64,000 nt of DNA, from contig JAKAXL010000001.1 of assembly GCA_021816585.1 (NCBI GenBank), forward strand, positions 1 through 64,000. Reading direction: 5' to 3'. This document shows, one piece after another, positions 54,901 to 63,740 of this stretch; the first letter of the stretch is position 1; every line of letters begins with the position of its first letter. The notes under the pieces are model-generated. The model was not told the origin of the DNA. It worked only from the letters and a program-made list of their open reading frames with translations, and searched no databases. The position numbers and the translations under genes are program-made. The DNA comes from Pseudomonadota bacterium (GTDB taxonomy: Bacteria; Pseudomonadota; Gammaproteobacteria; Burkholderiales; Burkholderiaceae_C).

Positions 54901-55619
54901 GCAGTTTCCTGCACGAGCAACTGGCCTGGCTGGCCGAGCAGGATTTCGCCGACGACGCGGCGACGCGTGCCGCGTTCGTGCAGCGATGCAGCCGCCTCGG
55001 CTGGGGCGCGCATGCGGATGGCGCGTGGGGCTGGCTGCAGCAGGTGCTGCACACCCCGCTGCCGCCGTTGCGGGCCGCGTTGCGCGAACCGCGCAGCCGG
55101 CTGGCGGAAATGGAATTCTGGTTCCCGGCCGACGCCGCCAGCGCGGCCGCGCTCGACCGCGCCTGCGCACGGCGCTGGCTGGGCGAGCGCGAGCACGCGC
55201 CGCTGGACGAGCGCCGCCTGCTCGGACTGGTGATGGGATTCGCCGACCTCGTGTTCGAGCACGATGGGCGTTACTGGGTGCTGGACTACAAGTCCAACGC
55301 GCTGGGCGAACGCGATGCCGACTACCACGCCGACGCGCTGGCCGACGCGGTGGCGGCGCATCGCTACGACGTGCAGGCCATGCTGTACCTGCTGGCGCTG
55401 CACCGGCAGCTGCGCGCGCGCCTGGGGCGCTCCTACGACCCCGCGCGCCAGCTCGGCGGCGCGATCTGCCTGTTCCTGCGCGGCATCGACGGCCCCGCGC
55501 GCGGCTGCTTCACGATGCCTGCCGACATCGCCTGGCTGGACGACTTCGATCGCCTGCTCACGCCATCGGTCGAGGCTGCGGCGGCCTGCGGCGCCGGACC
55601 CGGCGAGGAGGGCGGATGA
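51948..55619 (+). CDS. recB: Exodeoxyribonuclease V beta subunit RecB
   Basis: 1223 residues from the ATG at 51948. UvrD-type helicase with Walker A in ASAGTGKT (residues 23-30), motif II ALIDEFQDTSALQYRLFD, GDPKQSIYGFRGAD and VTIHKSKGLEYPVVCIP. The RecB nuclease domain near the C-terminus has LVMGFADLVFEHDGRYWV and the catalytic DYKSN (Asp1113, Lys1115). All motifs for helicase and nuclease activity are intact. Overlaps recC by 8 bases and recD by 4. Confidence 0.96.
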   Translation: MPESLQTLDPLRLPLRGSRLIEASAGTGKTWTIAALYLRLVLGHGGPAAAWPEALAPAQILVMTFTRAATQELRERIRRRLAQAAECFRGVAEVPAEDALLRDLLHAYGDDPAAREHAAWRLAQAADAMDEAAVFTIDAWCQRMLREHAFDSGSLFDEQLLADDSELLQRALRDVWRRELYPLRDPELSGLLRVWPDLEAFVRHIGARVSRRGAGGLARELGEGGGLALAWRELEARRLDALRPLREHWAGELPRLRDWLLRQLDGGNSPFKANMVSAQRVAPWFDELLRWARATDGEAAQLEPKAWQRLGAAGLRESLKKGREVDVPDGFERLAGLHEAVLRLPQPAHELADRACAAVEQRLAELKRQSRSFGFVDLQQRLAQALDGAGGARLRERIRAQYPVALIDEFQDTSALQYRLFDNLYRLGDDDPGSALLLIGDPKQSIYGFRGADIDSYLRARRATSGRHYVLHVNHRSTRALVQALNQLFERAERTRRGGAFGYADAHGNPLPFVPVQARGRDEQLVGGDGRELPALQVEYGSELRSTGVAREEFAQACAQHVLGLLDDPGCGMLEGGRLQRLRPRDIAVLVRTRLESDSVRAALRRRGVASVYLSERESVFASAEARDLLRWLRAVAAPRDAALARAALASATFELELRELEALAHDDRVFERHAELLLELHAVWQRQGVLPMLRATLHRLDLARRWLARDGGERRVTNVLHLAELLQRASAAIDGEQALVRWLELAVAGRAGAADEQELRLESEADLVKVVTIHKSKGLEYPVVCIPFATLFRSADDEDSDDEPDADADARSGPDGDADEQRLREDLRLLYVALTRARHALWVGAAALGGARGSCLLGRSALGSLLGAEPTRGAEQLGELLHEALGGLPQVRLQAWREASAGGRLAPREAPPVLHEPPRFQARFERDWSISSFSALVRNLAPVRAAFGARQHELDDAADDAPSFAPPAPAASPQHGFPRGASAGSFLHEQLAWLAEQDFADDAATRAAFVQRCSRLGWGAHADGAWGWLQQVLHTPLPPLRAALREPRSRLAEMEFWFPADAASAAALDRACARRWLGEREHAPLDERRLLGLVMGFADLVFEHDGRYWVLDYKSNALGERDADYHADALADAVAAHRYDVQAMLYLLALHRQLRARLGRSYDPARQLGGAICLFLRGIDGPARGCFTMPADIAWLDDFDRLLTPSVEAAAACGAGPGEEGG

Positions 55620-57613
55620 CGAGCCTGCCGCTGTTCCGGAATGCGCAGCGTCGCGAGGTGCTGCAGCAGTTGCGCGCCTGGTGCGAGCGCGGCTGGCTGC
55701 GCAGGCTGGACCTGGCCTTCGCGGGTTTCCTCGCCGATGCGGATCCCGACGCCGATCCCCGGCTGCTGCTGGCCGCCGCGCTGCTGGCGCATCTGGAAGG
55801 CCTCGGGCATGTGTGCCTCGAGTTGCACGACGCGCTCGATCCGGCGGAACTGGGCGTGCAGCCGGCGCTCGCCGAAGAACTGCTTCGGCTGGCGCGGCGC
55901 TTGGCAGGCATGCCGGACGCGTCGGGCGAGCGGCGCGGGACGGAGCTTGCGCGGGCCTGGCGGGCGGCGCTGCAGGCAAGCCGCGCGGTGCGCTGCATCG
56001 AGCAGGGAGATGCCGACGATCGAGGCCAGCCGCTGGTGCTGGAGCACGGGCGCCTGTACCTGCGACGCTACCGCGACTACGAGTGCCGCCTGGCGGCGCA
56101 ATGGCTGCAGCGCATGCGCCAGCCGCAGCCGCCGGTGCCGGGCGACGTGGCGGCGTGGATGGATCGGTTGTTCGAGGGCGGTGCCGACGCGGCCGACGGC
56201 GCGGACTGGCAGCGCATCGCCTGCGCGCTGGCGCTGCGTCACGGAGTCAGCGTGATCACGGGTGGACCCGGGACCGGCAAGACCTTCACCGCGGCGCGGC
56301 TGCTGGTGCTGGCGCTGGCGACGGCCGCGCAGCCCGAAGGCCTGCGCATCGCGCTGGCCGCACCCACCGGCAAGGCGGCGGCGCGACTGAAGCAGTCGAT
56401 CGACGCCGCGCTGCGCCAGCTCGGCGAACGACTGCGCGGGGACGCGCGCGGCGAGCAGGCGCTGGCTCTGGCGGCACGCATCGAGCCGGCGCGCACGCTG
56501 CATGCGCTGCTCGGTGCGGGTGCGGGCACGCGGCGCCTGCGGCATGACGCCGCGAACCCGCTGGATGTCGATCTGCTGCTGGTCGACGAGGCCTCGATGG
56601 TGCACCTGGAAATGATGGCCGACCTGCTCGACGCGCTGCCGCGGCACGCCCGCCTGGTGCTGCTCGGCGACCGCGACCAGCTCGCCAGCGTGGAGGCCGG
56701 CGCGGTGCTCGGCGAGCTGTGCGCGCAGGCGCGCGACGGACGCTACACCCCCGACACGGTGCGCGAGGTGCGCAGCCTCAGCGGGCAGCGCATCGAGCAC
56801 GCGCTGCAGGATGCGCAAGGCCCGCTGCCGGCGCAATCGGTGACCATGTTGCGCCGCAGCCGGCGCTTCGGCGGAGGCATCGCGAGCCTGGCCGAGGCCG
56901 TCAACCTGGGCGACGCCCGACAGGCGCGCGCCGCGCTGCTCGAGCATGCCGAACTGCACTGGCAGCAACAGGCGCAGCCGCGCCAGGTCTGCGAACTGGT
57001 GCTGCGCGAGCGCGGGCTGCGCGAGTGCCTCGAGCGGGTGCGCGCGGGCTGCGACGGCGATGCCGAGGCGCACGACGCGTGGGCGCTGCGCGCGCTGCGC
57101 GAATTCGACTCGCTGCGCGTGCTGTGCGCGGTGCGCCAGGGGCCCTGGGGGGTGGAGCAGGTCAACCGCATGCTCGAGCAGGCCCTGCGCGGGCGCGGGC
57201 TGCTCGGCCAGGGCGAGCCGTGGTACGTGGGGCGCGCCGTGATGGTCACGCGCAACGACCCCGATCTGGGCTTGTTCAACGGCGACATCGGACTGGCGCT
57301 GCGCGGCCCCGACGCCGCGCTGCGCGTGGCCTTCGCGCAGGCGCAGGGCGTGCGCTGGATCGCCCCGGGGCGCCTGGCCCACGTGGAGACGGCGTTCGCG
57401 ATGACCGTGCACAAGTCGCAGGGCTCGGAGTTCGGGCACGCCGTGCTGCTGCTGGGCAGCGGCCCCTCGCTGTCGCGCGAGCTGCTCTACACCGCGGTCA
57501 CGCGGGCGCGCGAACGCCTGAGCCTGTACACCGAGCAGGCGCAGCTGCTGGAGCAGTGCGTGGCACGGGTGACGCGACGCAGCGGCGGGCTGCGGCTGCG
57601 CCTGCAGGGTTGA
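55616..57613 (+). CDS. recD: Exodeoxyribonuclease V alpha subunit RecD
   Basis: 665 residues from the ATG at 55616 (ATGA overlap with recB). SF1B 5'-3' helicase with Walker A GGPGTGKT (residues 216-223), LLLVDEASMVHLEMMADLL, GDRDQLASVEAGAVLGEL and the C-terminal AMTVHKSQGSEF. It completes the RecBCD double-strand-break resection machine. A 10-bp stem hairpin with a GCGA loop follows the stop. Confidence 0.95.
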   Translation: MTSLPLFRNAQRREVLQQLRAWCERGWLRRLDLAFAGFLADADPDADPRLLLAAALLAHLEGLGHVCLELHDALDPAELGVQPALAEELLRLARRLAGMPDASGERRGTELARAWRAALQASRAVRCIEQGDADDRGQPLVLEHGRLYLRRYRDYECRLAAQWLQRMRQPQPPVPGDVAAWMDRLFEGGADAADGADWQRIACALALRHGVSVITGGPGTGKTFTAARLLVLALATAAQPEGLRIALAAPTGKAAARLKQSIDAALRQLGERLRGDARGEQALALAARIEPARTLHALLGAGAGTRRLRHDAANPLDVDLLLVDEASMVHLEMMADLLDALPRHARLVLLGDRDQLASVEAGAVLGELCAQARDGRYTPDTVREVRSLSGQRIEHALQDAQGPLPAQSVTMLRRSRRFGGGIASLAEAVNLGDARQARAALLEHAELHWQQQAQPRQVCELVLRERGLRECLERVRAGCDGDAEAHDAWALRALREFDSLRVLCAVRQGPWGVEQVNRMLEQALRGRGLLGQGEPWYVGRAVMVTRNDPDLGLFNGDIGLALRGPDAALRVAFAQAQGVRWIAPGRLAHVETAFAMTVHKSQGSEFGHAVLLLGSGPSLSRELLYTAVTRARERLSLYTEQAQLLEQCVARVTRRSGGLRLRLQG

Positions 57614-57616
57614 ACA

Positions 57617-57640
57617 GGCGCCGCGCGCGAGCGCGGCGCC
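57617..57640. terminator. Bidirectional hairpin between recD and the AcoR-like gene
   Basis: GGCGCCGCGC-GCGA-GCGCGGCGCC has a perfect 10-bp stem and a GNRA-type loop, and it fills the whole 27-base gap between convergent stops. No U-tract, but the position fits a shared terminator. Confidence 0.6.
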
Positions 57641-59641
57641 TCAGTCGCGGCCCGGCGCGGCGCGTCGGTACAGCGTGCTGCGGTGCACCCCGAGCATGCG
57701 CGCGGCGCGGCTGATGTTGCCGTCGCAGGCCTGCAGCGCGGCCCGCACCGCGGCCTCGGTCAGGCTGCGCAGGTCGGTGTTCGCGCCGGACCCGGCCAGC
57801 GAGCCCGGGCCGTTGCCGGCGGCGCTGCCTGCCGCGGCGTCGCGCGCGCGCCGCAGGCAGTCGCGCACCGAGGCCGGCAGGTCGGCCAGGTCGAGGCAGC
57901 GCCCCGGCTCCCCCAGCGCGCGCAGGGTGCGGCACACGCCGACCAGTTCGCGCCAGTTGCCGGGCCATGCGCAGCCGAGCATGGCCTCGCGGGCCTGCGC
58001 GCTCAGGCGCAGGCCGTGGCGCCCGAGCATCACGTGCAGCAATTCGTCGATGCGCTCGCGCCGATCGGGCAGCTCGCGCAGCGCCGGCAGCTCCACCGTG
58101 AAGTGCTGCAGGCGGTAGTACAGGTCGGCGCGGAATCGTCCCTCGGCGACCAGCTCGGACAGCTTGCGGTGGGTCGCGCATACCAGCGCGAAGTCCACCG
58201 CCTGGGCCTGGCCGCCGCCCAGCGGGCGCACCTCGCGGTCCTGCAGCACGCGCAGCAGGCGCGACTGCAGCAGCAGCGGCATGTCGCCGATCTCGTCGAG
58301 GAACAGCACGCCGCCGTCGGCCTCGCGCACCAGCCCCGCCTGGCCGCGGCGTCGCGCCCCGGTGAAGGCGCCGGCCTCGTAGCCGAACAGTTCGGACTCG
58401 ATCAGCGACTCCGGCACCGCGGCGCAGTTGACCGCGACGAAGGGCCCCGCGGCGCGCGCGCTGGCGCGGTGCAGCTGGCGCGCGAACACTTCCTTGCCGA
58501 CCCCGGACTCGCCGCTGATCAGCACCGGGATCTCCGCGTCGAGCACGCGCAGCGCGCGCTGCAGCTGGTGCTGGCGCAGCGGGTCGTCGATCAGTGGCGC
58601 GTCGTCGGCCGGGGTGGATGCCGGGCGCGGGGCCGCCGTGTCCTCCGGCACGACCTGCGCCGCATGCGAGGACTGCGACGCGAAGCGCCTGCCGCGCACC
58701 CAGCTCGCCTGCCAGACCGCCAGGCGCCCGGGTTGCATCAGGTGCGGCTGCAACTGCAGGCTCGACGCCGCCGCGTCGCCGGGCGGAAGCGTGGTGAACA
58801 GATCCTCCACGTAGCGCTCGTAGAGCTGCTCGAAGCGCATGCCCAGCACGCGCAGCGCGGCGCGGTTGGCGCCCACGACCACGCCGCCGCGCACCCACAG
58901 CAGCGCCTCGCGGTGGGTGCCGATCAGCGCCGGGTCGCGCGCGAAGCGCAGGATCTCGGTGTCGGCCGGCCAGGTGTCGAGGGCCAGCCGGTGCTCGATC
59001 ATCTGCCCGGCCATGCGCACCAGCGACGAGGTCTGCGCCTGGATGCAGCGCGGGTCGCCCGACACGTCGAGCACGCCCATGACGTGGCCGTTGGGCGCCA
59101 GCAGCGGGGTCGCGGTGCAGCCGAGGGCGCTGTTCTGCTCCAGGTAGTGCTGCAGTCCGAGCACCGTCACCGGGGAGGCGTCGGTCAGCGCGGTGCCGAT
59201 GGCGTTGGTGCCGCGGCTGCCCTCGGACCAGTCGACGCCGGGCATCAGCGCGACGCGCTGCGCCTTGGTCATGAAGGCGTCGGATCCGGCCGCGTCGAGG
59301 ATCATGCCCTCCGGGTCGGCCAGCAGCACGATCACGCGCGACGGCACCAGCGCCTCGGCCAGCGCCTCGAGTTCGGGCAGCGCGTGGTGGCGCAGCCGCC
59401 CCTGCGCATCGCGCCGCGAGAACAGCTCCTCGCTGGGCAGCGGCTCCGGGCGCGGCAGGCTGCGCGCCGGCAGGGTCGAGCAGCGCCGCCAGGAGCGGGC
59501 GATGGACTCCGGCACCAGCACTCCGGGGTCGGAGCCTTCGTCGAAAAAGCGTCGGCGCGCCAGATGCAGCTGCTGCGTCGGCGGGGTCTGGGCGAGGGCC
59601 GCGGAGCTGGCGGCGGCGCCGCCCGGGCGAAGGTCTTGCAT
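57641..59641 (-). CDS. Sigma54-dependent activator of the AcoR family
   Basis: 666 residues from the ATG at 59641 with GGGAG upstream. Domains: SWRRC motif and GAF ([17 protein letters not shown]), PAS-like region with [20 protein letters not shown]+ with Walker A GESGVGKE (377-384), the sigma54-contact loop GAFTGA (424-429) and [19 protein letters not shown], then a Fis-type helix-turn-helix [20 protein letters not shown]. AcoR-like proteins activate genes for acetoin, alcohols or related carbon sources. No obvious target operon is next to it; the target may lie elsewhere. A symmetric site 81 bases upstream may be its own operator. Confidence 0.92.
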   Translation of the reverse strand: MQDLRPGGAAASSAALAQTPPTQQLHLARRRFFDEGSDPGVLVPESIARSWRRCSTLPARSLPRPEPLPSEELFSRRDAQGRLRHHALPELEALAEALVPSRVIVLLADPEGMILDAAGSDAFMTKAQRVALMPGVDWSEGSRGTNAIGTALTDASPVTVLGLQHYLEQNSALGCTATPLLAPNGHVMGVLDVSGDPRCIQAQTSSLVRMAGQMIEHRLALDTWPADTEILRFARDPALIGTHREALLWVRGGVVVGANRAALRVLGMRFEQLYERYVEDLFTTLPPGDAAASSLQLQPHLMQPGRLAVWQASWVRGRRFASQSSHAAQVVPEDTAAPRPASTPADDAPLIDDPLRQHQLQRALRVLDAEIPVLISGESGVGKEVFARQLHRASARAAGPFVAVNCAAVPESLIESELFGYEAGAFTGARRRGQAGLVREADGGVLFLDEIGDMPLLLQSRLLRVLQDREVRPLGGGQAQAVDFALVCATHRKLSELVAEGRFRADLYYRLQHFTVELPALRELPDRRERIDELLHVMLGRHGLRLSAQAREAMLGCAWPGNWRELVGVCRTLRALGEPGRCLDLADLPASVRDCLRRARDAAAGSAAGNGPGSLAGSGANTDLRSLTEAAVRAALQACDGNISRAARMLGVHRSTLYRRAAPGRD

Positions 59642-59721
59642 GCTTGTCTCCCTGCCCGCCGTGGCATCCCGGCGGGTTCGTTCGAGGGCCCAGTTTCGCA
59701 CCCGTGTCAAGGCTTGTCGAC

Positions 59722-59738
59722 TGTCGCAAGCTGCGACA
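59722..59738. promoter_or_regulatory. 17-bp palindrome upstream of the AcoR-like gene
   Basis: TGTCGCA-AGC-TGCGACA has perfect 7-base arms. Symmetry and size suit an upstream activating site for a Fis-type helix-turn-helix dimer, so it may serve autoregulation, but MarR (divergent) is also nearby. Confidence 0.45.
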
Positions 59739-59773
59739 TGCGGCGGGCGCATCAAATAACCCCACAAAATATA

Positions 59774-59796
59774 ATGGTTCTAACGCGAACTACCAT
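59774..59796. promoter_or_regulatory. Possible MarR operator in an AT-rich patch
   Basis: GTTC-N6-GAAC flanked by ATGG and CCAT (ATGGTTC..GAACTACCAT), 28-50 bases upstream of the MarR ATG. The arms are symmetrical apart from a one-base offset. MarR proteins usually bind such dyads over their own promoters. Confidence 0.4.
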
Positions 59797-59823
59797 CCGT
59801 TTCCGAGATATCCGCACTTCGAC

Positions 59824-60300
59824 ATGTCCTCCGTCAACCCCTACCTGCCGCTGCTGCGCGAGCTGGTGCGTGCCTACCAGGCCTTCGAGCGCTACTCGGC
59901 GATGCATGTCGGGCAGCTGGGGCTGACCCCGGCGCAGTTCGACGTGCTGGCCACGCTGGGCAACACGCAGGGCATGAATCCGAAGACCCTGGGGGCGCGC
60001 ACGCTCATCACCAAGGGCACGCTGACCGGCGTGGTCGACCGTATGCTGGCCAAGGGCCTGGTGCGGCGCGACCCCGATCCGCAGGACGGGCGCGGCCAGA
60101 TCGTGCGCCTGACCCCCGCCGGGCAGACGCTGTTCGAGCAGGTGTTCCCGGCGCACGGCAGGCATCTGCGCCGGGTGTTCGACGGCATCGCGACGCCCGA
60201 ACTCGAGCATGCCGAGCGCGCGCTGCATGCCATTCGCGAAGCCTTCGAGCGGGCGGCCGCGGCGCCGCGCGCCGCCACCGACCTGGAGCCCCGAGCATGA
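59824..60300 (+). CDS. MarR family transcriptional regulator
   Basis: 158 residues from the ATG at 59824. Winged helix-turn-helix: LTPAQFDVLATLGNTQGMNP, KTLGARTLITKGTLTGVVDRML, then the wing VRRDPDPQDGRGQIVRLTP. Dimerisation helices lie at both ends. It is likely a repressor relieved by phenolic or electrophilic ligands, or by oxidation. It overlaps the cytochrome b561 gene by 4 bases, so it is part of the operon it probably controls. Confidence 0.9.
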   Translation: MSSVNPYLPLLRELVRAYQAFERYSAMHVGQLGLTPAQFDVLATLGNTQGMNPKTLGARTLITKGTLTGVVDRMLAKGLVRRDPDPQDGRGQIVRLTPAGQTLFEQVFPAHGRHLRRVFDGIATPELEHAERALHAIREAFERAAAAPRAATDLEPRA

Positions 60301-60863
60301 CCCCGCAGTCCCCGAAACCTCGCGCGCCGGCCCGCTACTCCGGACCGGCGATGCTGCTGCACTGGTTGATCGCCGTGCTCATCTTCGGCCTGTTCCCGCT
60401 CGGCCTGTACATGAGCGAGCTGGCGCTTTCGCCGCGCAAGATCGAGCTCGTGTCGTGGCACAAGTGGTTCGGCATCACGGTGCTGCTGCTGGTCGTGCTG
60501 CGCATCGTGTGGCGTGTCGGGCACCGTCCGCCGCCGTTGCCGGCGTCGGTGCCGCGCTGGCAGGTGGGCGCCGCGCACGCGCTGCACGGCCTGCTGTACC
60601 TGCTGATCCTGGCCATTCCCTTGTCGGGCTGGGCACTGAGTTCGGCCGCCGGCGTGCCGGTGGTGTGGTGGGGCGTGCTGCCGCTGCCCAGCCTGCTCGC
60701 GCCGGACCATGCGCTGGCGCACCGGCTGGTCGAGGTGCACGAATGGCTGAATTTCACGATGGCCGCGCTGGTCGTGGCCCATGTGGGCGCCGCGCTCAAG
60801 CACCAGTTCGTCGACCGCGACGGCGTGCTGCTGCGCATGCTCCCGATTGCCTCGAAGGAGTGA
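60297..60863 (+). CDS. Cytochrome b561 family protein
   Basis: 188 residues, four membrane helices: MLLHWLIAVLIFGLFPLGLYM, HKWFGITVLLLVVLRIVWR, LHGLLYLLILAIPLSGWALS and EWLNFTMAALVVAHVGAALKH. The haem-b histidines are in LLHWL, WHKWFG, ALHGLLY and VAHVG. It may carry electrons between quinone and periplasmic acceptors and is often found beside YceI genes, as here. It starts 4 bases inside marR. Confidence 0.9.
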   Translation: MTPQSPKPRAPARYSGPAMLLHWLIAVLIFGLFPLGLYMSELALSPRKIELVSWHKWFGITVLLLVVLRIVWRVGHRPPPLPASVPRWQVGAAHALHGLLYLLILAIPLSGWALSSAAGVPVVWWGVLPLPSLLAPDHALAHRLVEVHEWLNFTMAALVVAHVGAALKHQFVDRDGVLLRMLPIASKE

Positions 60864-60867
60864 AGCG

Positions 60868-61443
60868 ATGACCTCGAATTCCCGCCGCCGGGCCCGGCGC
60901 CTGATCGGCGCGGCCGCCGCGCTCGGGCTGGCCGCCGCCGCGCACGCGGCTCCCGTCTACAGCCATGTCCAGCCGGGCGCGCAGGTGGACTTCCAGGCCA
61001 CGCAGATGGGTGTTCCGATGAAGGGGCACTTCGGCAGCGTGACCGCGCAAGTCCATTTCGCGCCGCAGGACCTGAAGGCCAGCCGGGTCGAATTCAGCGT
61101 CGCCACCGCCAGCGTCGATGCCGGCAGCGGCCAGACCGACGAACTGCTGCGCGGCCCCGACTGGCTCGATGCGAAGGCCGATCCGCAGGCGCGCTTCGTG
61201 TCCAGCGCGTTCCAGCCGGACGGCCCGGGGCGCTACTGGGTCAGCGGCGAGTTCACGGTGCGCGGCAAGACCCATCCGCTGCGCGTGCTGGTGCGCACGC
61301 AGCCCTCGGGCAAGTCGCTGCTGATGCAAAGCGACTTCAAGCTCGACCGCAGCGCCTACGGGCTCGGCGGCGGCAGCTGGGCCGACACCGGCGTGGTCGC
61401 CGCCGACATCGCCGTGCACGTGCAACTGCTGGCGCAACCCTGA
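60868..61443 (+). CDS. YceI-family lipocalin-like protein, first copy
   Basis: 191 residues from the ATG at 60868. Signal peptide LIGAAAALGLAAAAHAAPV, then the YceI barrel: GAQVDFQATQMGVPMKGHFG, SVTAQVHFAPQDLKASRVEF, WLDAKADPQARFVSSAF and LDRSAYGLGGGSWADTGVV. Family members bind isoprenoid chains and are thought to handle quinone-like ligands in the periplasm. It follows the b561 gene by 4 bases. Confidence 0.9.
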   Translation: MTSNSRRRARRLIGAAAALGLAAAAHAAPVYSHVQPGAQVDFQATQMGVPMKGHFGSVTAQVHFAPQDLKASRVEFSVATASVDAGSGQTDELLRGPDWLDAKADPQARFVSSAFQPDGPGRYWVSGEFTVRGKTHPLRVLVRTQPSGKSLLMQSDFKLDRSAYGLGGGSWADTGVVAADIAVHVQLLAQP

Positions 61444-61527
61444 AGACGCGGCAGCCGTCCCCTTTACGCCGCACCGCGGCGCACTCCGCAAGCCTGGCTT
61501 GCACCCGTTGATCGAAGGATGTCTCGC

Positions 61528-62190
61528 ATGAAAACCCTCTCCCGCCTGAGTCTCGCGCTGGGTGCCGGCGCGCTGTCCATGGCCGCATGGGCGGCCACGC
61601 CCGCCAGCGCGGCCGACGCACCGCCCGCGGTGCAGGCCTACGCGCAGCTGCATTCCAATCCGGCCGGCAGCTACACCATCGACCCCGACCATTCCGGGGC
61701 GCAGTTCAGCATCGGCCACGCCGGCGTCGCGCTGGTCACCGGCGTGTTCAGCAAGGTCAGCGGCAGCTACACCTTCGAGCCGCGTGATCCGAAGGCCTGC
61801 AAGGCCGACATCACGATCCAGGTGAACAGCCTCGACACCTTCCTGCCGCTGCGCAACGAGCATGTGCTCGGAGCCGAGTTCCTCGACGCCGCGAAATACC
61901 CGACCATGCACTTCGTCGGCACCCGCTACGTGCCGCGCGGGCCGCGCGGCGGCGTGCTGCACGGCGAACTCACGCTGCATGGCGTGACGCGTCCGGTGGC
62001 CTTCCGCGTGCACCTGATCGGTGCCGGCGAGGTGTCGTACCTGCCCAAGCCCTGGGGCGGCTACCTCAGCGGCTTCGTCGCCACCACGGTGATCGACCGC
62101 ACGGCCTTCGGGATCGACGCGTTCTCGGCCGGCATCGGCCACAAGGTGCGCGTGCGCGTGGACGTCGAGGGCGTCCGCAGCTCCTCCTGA
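61528..62190 (+). CDS. YceI-family lipocalin-like protein, second copy
   Basis: 220 residues from the ATG at 61528 (AAGGA at good distance; an ATG at 61519 is too close to it). Signal peptide MKTLSRLSLALGAGALSMAAWA. YceI core: YTIDPDHSGAQFSIGHAGVA, SLDTFLPLRNEHVLGAEFLD, MHFVGTRYVPRG and ELTLHGVTRPVAFRV, with IDRTAFGIDAFSAGIGHKVRV near the end. It is clearly divergent from the first copy, so not a recent duplicate. Probably cotranscribed with the b561 gene. Confidence 0.9.
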   Translation: MKTLSRLSLALGAGALSMAAWAATPASAADAPPAVQAYAQLHSNPAGSYTIDPDHSGAQFSIGHAGVALVTGVFSKVSGSYTFEPRDPKACKADITIQVNSLDTFLPLRNEHVLGAEFLDAAKYPTMHFVGTRYVPRGPRGGVLHGELTLHGVTRPVAFRVHLIGAGEVSYLPKPWGGYLSGFVATTVIDRTAFGIDAFSAGIGHKVRVRVDVEGVRSSS

Positions 62191-62246
62191 ACCGCTCGGC
62201 GCCTCGCGCCTCGCACCCCGTTCCGACAACCCCGGAGACTCTCGCC

Positions 62247-62861
62247 ATGAAACTGTATTTCTCCCCCGGAGCCTGCTCGCTGTCCCCACACATCGTGCTG
62301 CATGAACTCGGCCTGCAGGCGCAGACCGTGAAGGTCGACCTGGCCAACAAGACCCTGCAGGACGGCGGGGACTTCCGCAAGGTCAACCCGAAGGGCTACG
62401 TGCCGGTGCTGCAGCTCGACGACGGCTCGGTGCTCACCGAAGGTCCGGCCATCGTGCAGTACCTGGCCGACCGCAAGCCCGAGTCCGGGCTGGCCCCGGC
62501 CAACGGCACGCTGGAGCGTTATCGGCTGCAGGAGTGGCTGAACTTCATCTCGACGGAACTGCACAAGCAGTTCAGTCCGCTGTTCAACCCGCAGCTTCCG
62601 GATGCCGTGAAGGATGCGCAGAAGCAGCGCCTGCAGGGCCGCTTCGACTATCTCGCGCAGTCCCTGGCGGGGCACGACTACCTGATGGGCTCGAGCTTCA
62701 CGGTGGCCGATGCCTATCTGTTCACGGTGCTGAGCTGGTGCGCCTACGTGGGCATCGAGCTGGAGCGCTGGCCCGTGCTGCAGGCCTATGTGCAGCGCGT
62801 GGCGCAGCGTCCGGCGGTGGCGGCGACGCTGCAGGCCGAGCGCGACGCGAAGAAGTCCTGA
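62247..62861 (+). CDS. Glutathione S-transferase, beta-class-like
   Basis: 204 residues. MKLYFSPGACSLSPHIVLHE places Cys10 as in bacterial beta-class GSTs, and GYVPVLQLDDGSVLTEGPAI provides the glutathione-binding cis-Pro and Glu/Gly loop. The C-terminal helical domain with SFTVADAYLFTVLSW is complete. Cytoplasmic; would conjugate glutathione to electrophiles. Fifty-six bases separate it from the second YceI gene. Confidence 0.92.
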   Translation: MKLYFSPGACSLSPHIVLHELGLQAQTVKVDLANKTLQDGGDFRKVNPKGYVPVLQLDDGSVLTEGPAIVQYLADRKPESGLAPANGTLERYRLQEWLNFISTELHKQFSPLFNPQLPDAVKDAQKQRLQGRFDYLAQSLAGHDYLMGSSFTVADAYLFTVLSWCAYVGIELERWPVLQAYVQRVAQRPAVAATLQAERDAKKS

Positions 62862-62881
62862 AGGCCGCGGGAGTCGGGATC

Positions 62882-63679
62882 ATGCAGGGAGCCGGTGGGG
62901 TGGTGTTCGTGTCGCACGGTTCGCCGATGCTGCCGCTGGAGCCGGGCAGCGCGGCGCCGATGCTGGTCGACCTGGGGCGCGAGCTGCTGCGCCAGGGTCG
63001 CCCGCGTGCCGTGCTGGCGTGGTCTCCGCACTGGATGACCCGCGGCATCGCCGCGGGCGCCAGCCGGCGCCCGCCGACCCTGCACGATTTCCATGGCTTC
63101 GATCCGGCGCTGCAGCGCCTGCGCTACGACGTGCCGGGCGACCCGGATCTGGCGGCGCAGGTGGTCGGCCTGCTGCAGCAGGCTGGGCTGCCGGCGGCGC
63201 TCGACACGCAGCGCGGACTCGACCACGGCGTGTGGGTGCCGCTGCAGCTGATGTTCCCGCAGGCCGACATCCCGGTGGTGCCGCTGTCGATGCCGTGGCC
63301 GCTGGACGCCGCCGGCGCCTGGCGCCTGGGCGGCTTGCTCGCGCCGCTGCGCGAGCAGGGGGTGCTGCTGCTGGGCAGCGGCAGCCTCACCCACAACCTG
63401 CACGAATTCCGTGGCGCAGCGACGGTGGATGACGCCCCCGAGCCCTACGTGCTCGAATTCGCCGCCTGGTTCGAGGACGCCATCGCGCGCGGCGAGACCG
63501 CCGCGCTGCTGGACTGGCGTGAACGCGCGCCGCAGGCGCGGCGCGCCCACCCGAGCGACGAGCACCTGCTGCCGCTGCACTGGGCGCTGGGAGCCGCCGG
63601 CGAGGCCCTGCGGCCGCGCCGCTGGCATGGCGGCGTGCACTATGGCATGCTGAGCATGGATGCGTGGAGCCTGTGCTGA
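62882..63679 (+). CDS. DODA-type extradiol ring-cleavage dioxygenase (LigB/YgiD superfamily)
   Basis: 265 residues from the ATG at 62882, 20 bases after gst. VVFVSHGSPMLPLEPG, VLAWSPHWMTRG, LDHGVWVPLQLMFP and LLLGSGSLTHNLHEF supply the conserved histidines of the metal site. This matches the 4,5-DOPA dioxygenase-like proteins with unknown bacterial substrates, sometimes acting on catechols. With GST next door it fits handling of aromatic or quinone compounds; that role is inferred. Confidence 0.88.
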   Translation: MQGAGGVVFVSHGSPMLPLEPGSAAPMLVDLGRELLRQGRPRAVLAWSPHWMTRGIAAGASRRPPTLHDFHGFDPALQRLRYDVPGDPDLAAQVVGLLQQAGLPAALDTQRGLDHGVWVPLQLMFPQADIPVVPLSMPWPLDAAGAWRLGGLLAPLREQGVLLLGSGSLTHNLHEFRGAATVDDAPEPYVLEFAAWFEDAIARGETAALLDWRERAPQARRAHPSDEHLLPLHWALGAAGEALRPRRWHGGVHYGMLSMDAWSLC

Positions 63680-63740
63680 GCCTGGCGCCCGGCGCGCCGC
63701 CGCGCAGCTTCCTCCAGGCGCAGTCACCGGAGCCATCCTG

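Noticed and set aside
48299-55979. Very long open frames on the minus strand opposite recC and recB (over 1500 codons)
   Set aside because: They mirror the recCBD coding frames in GC-rich DNA, show no protein family motif, and have Arg/Ala/Gln-rich low-complexity content.
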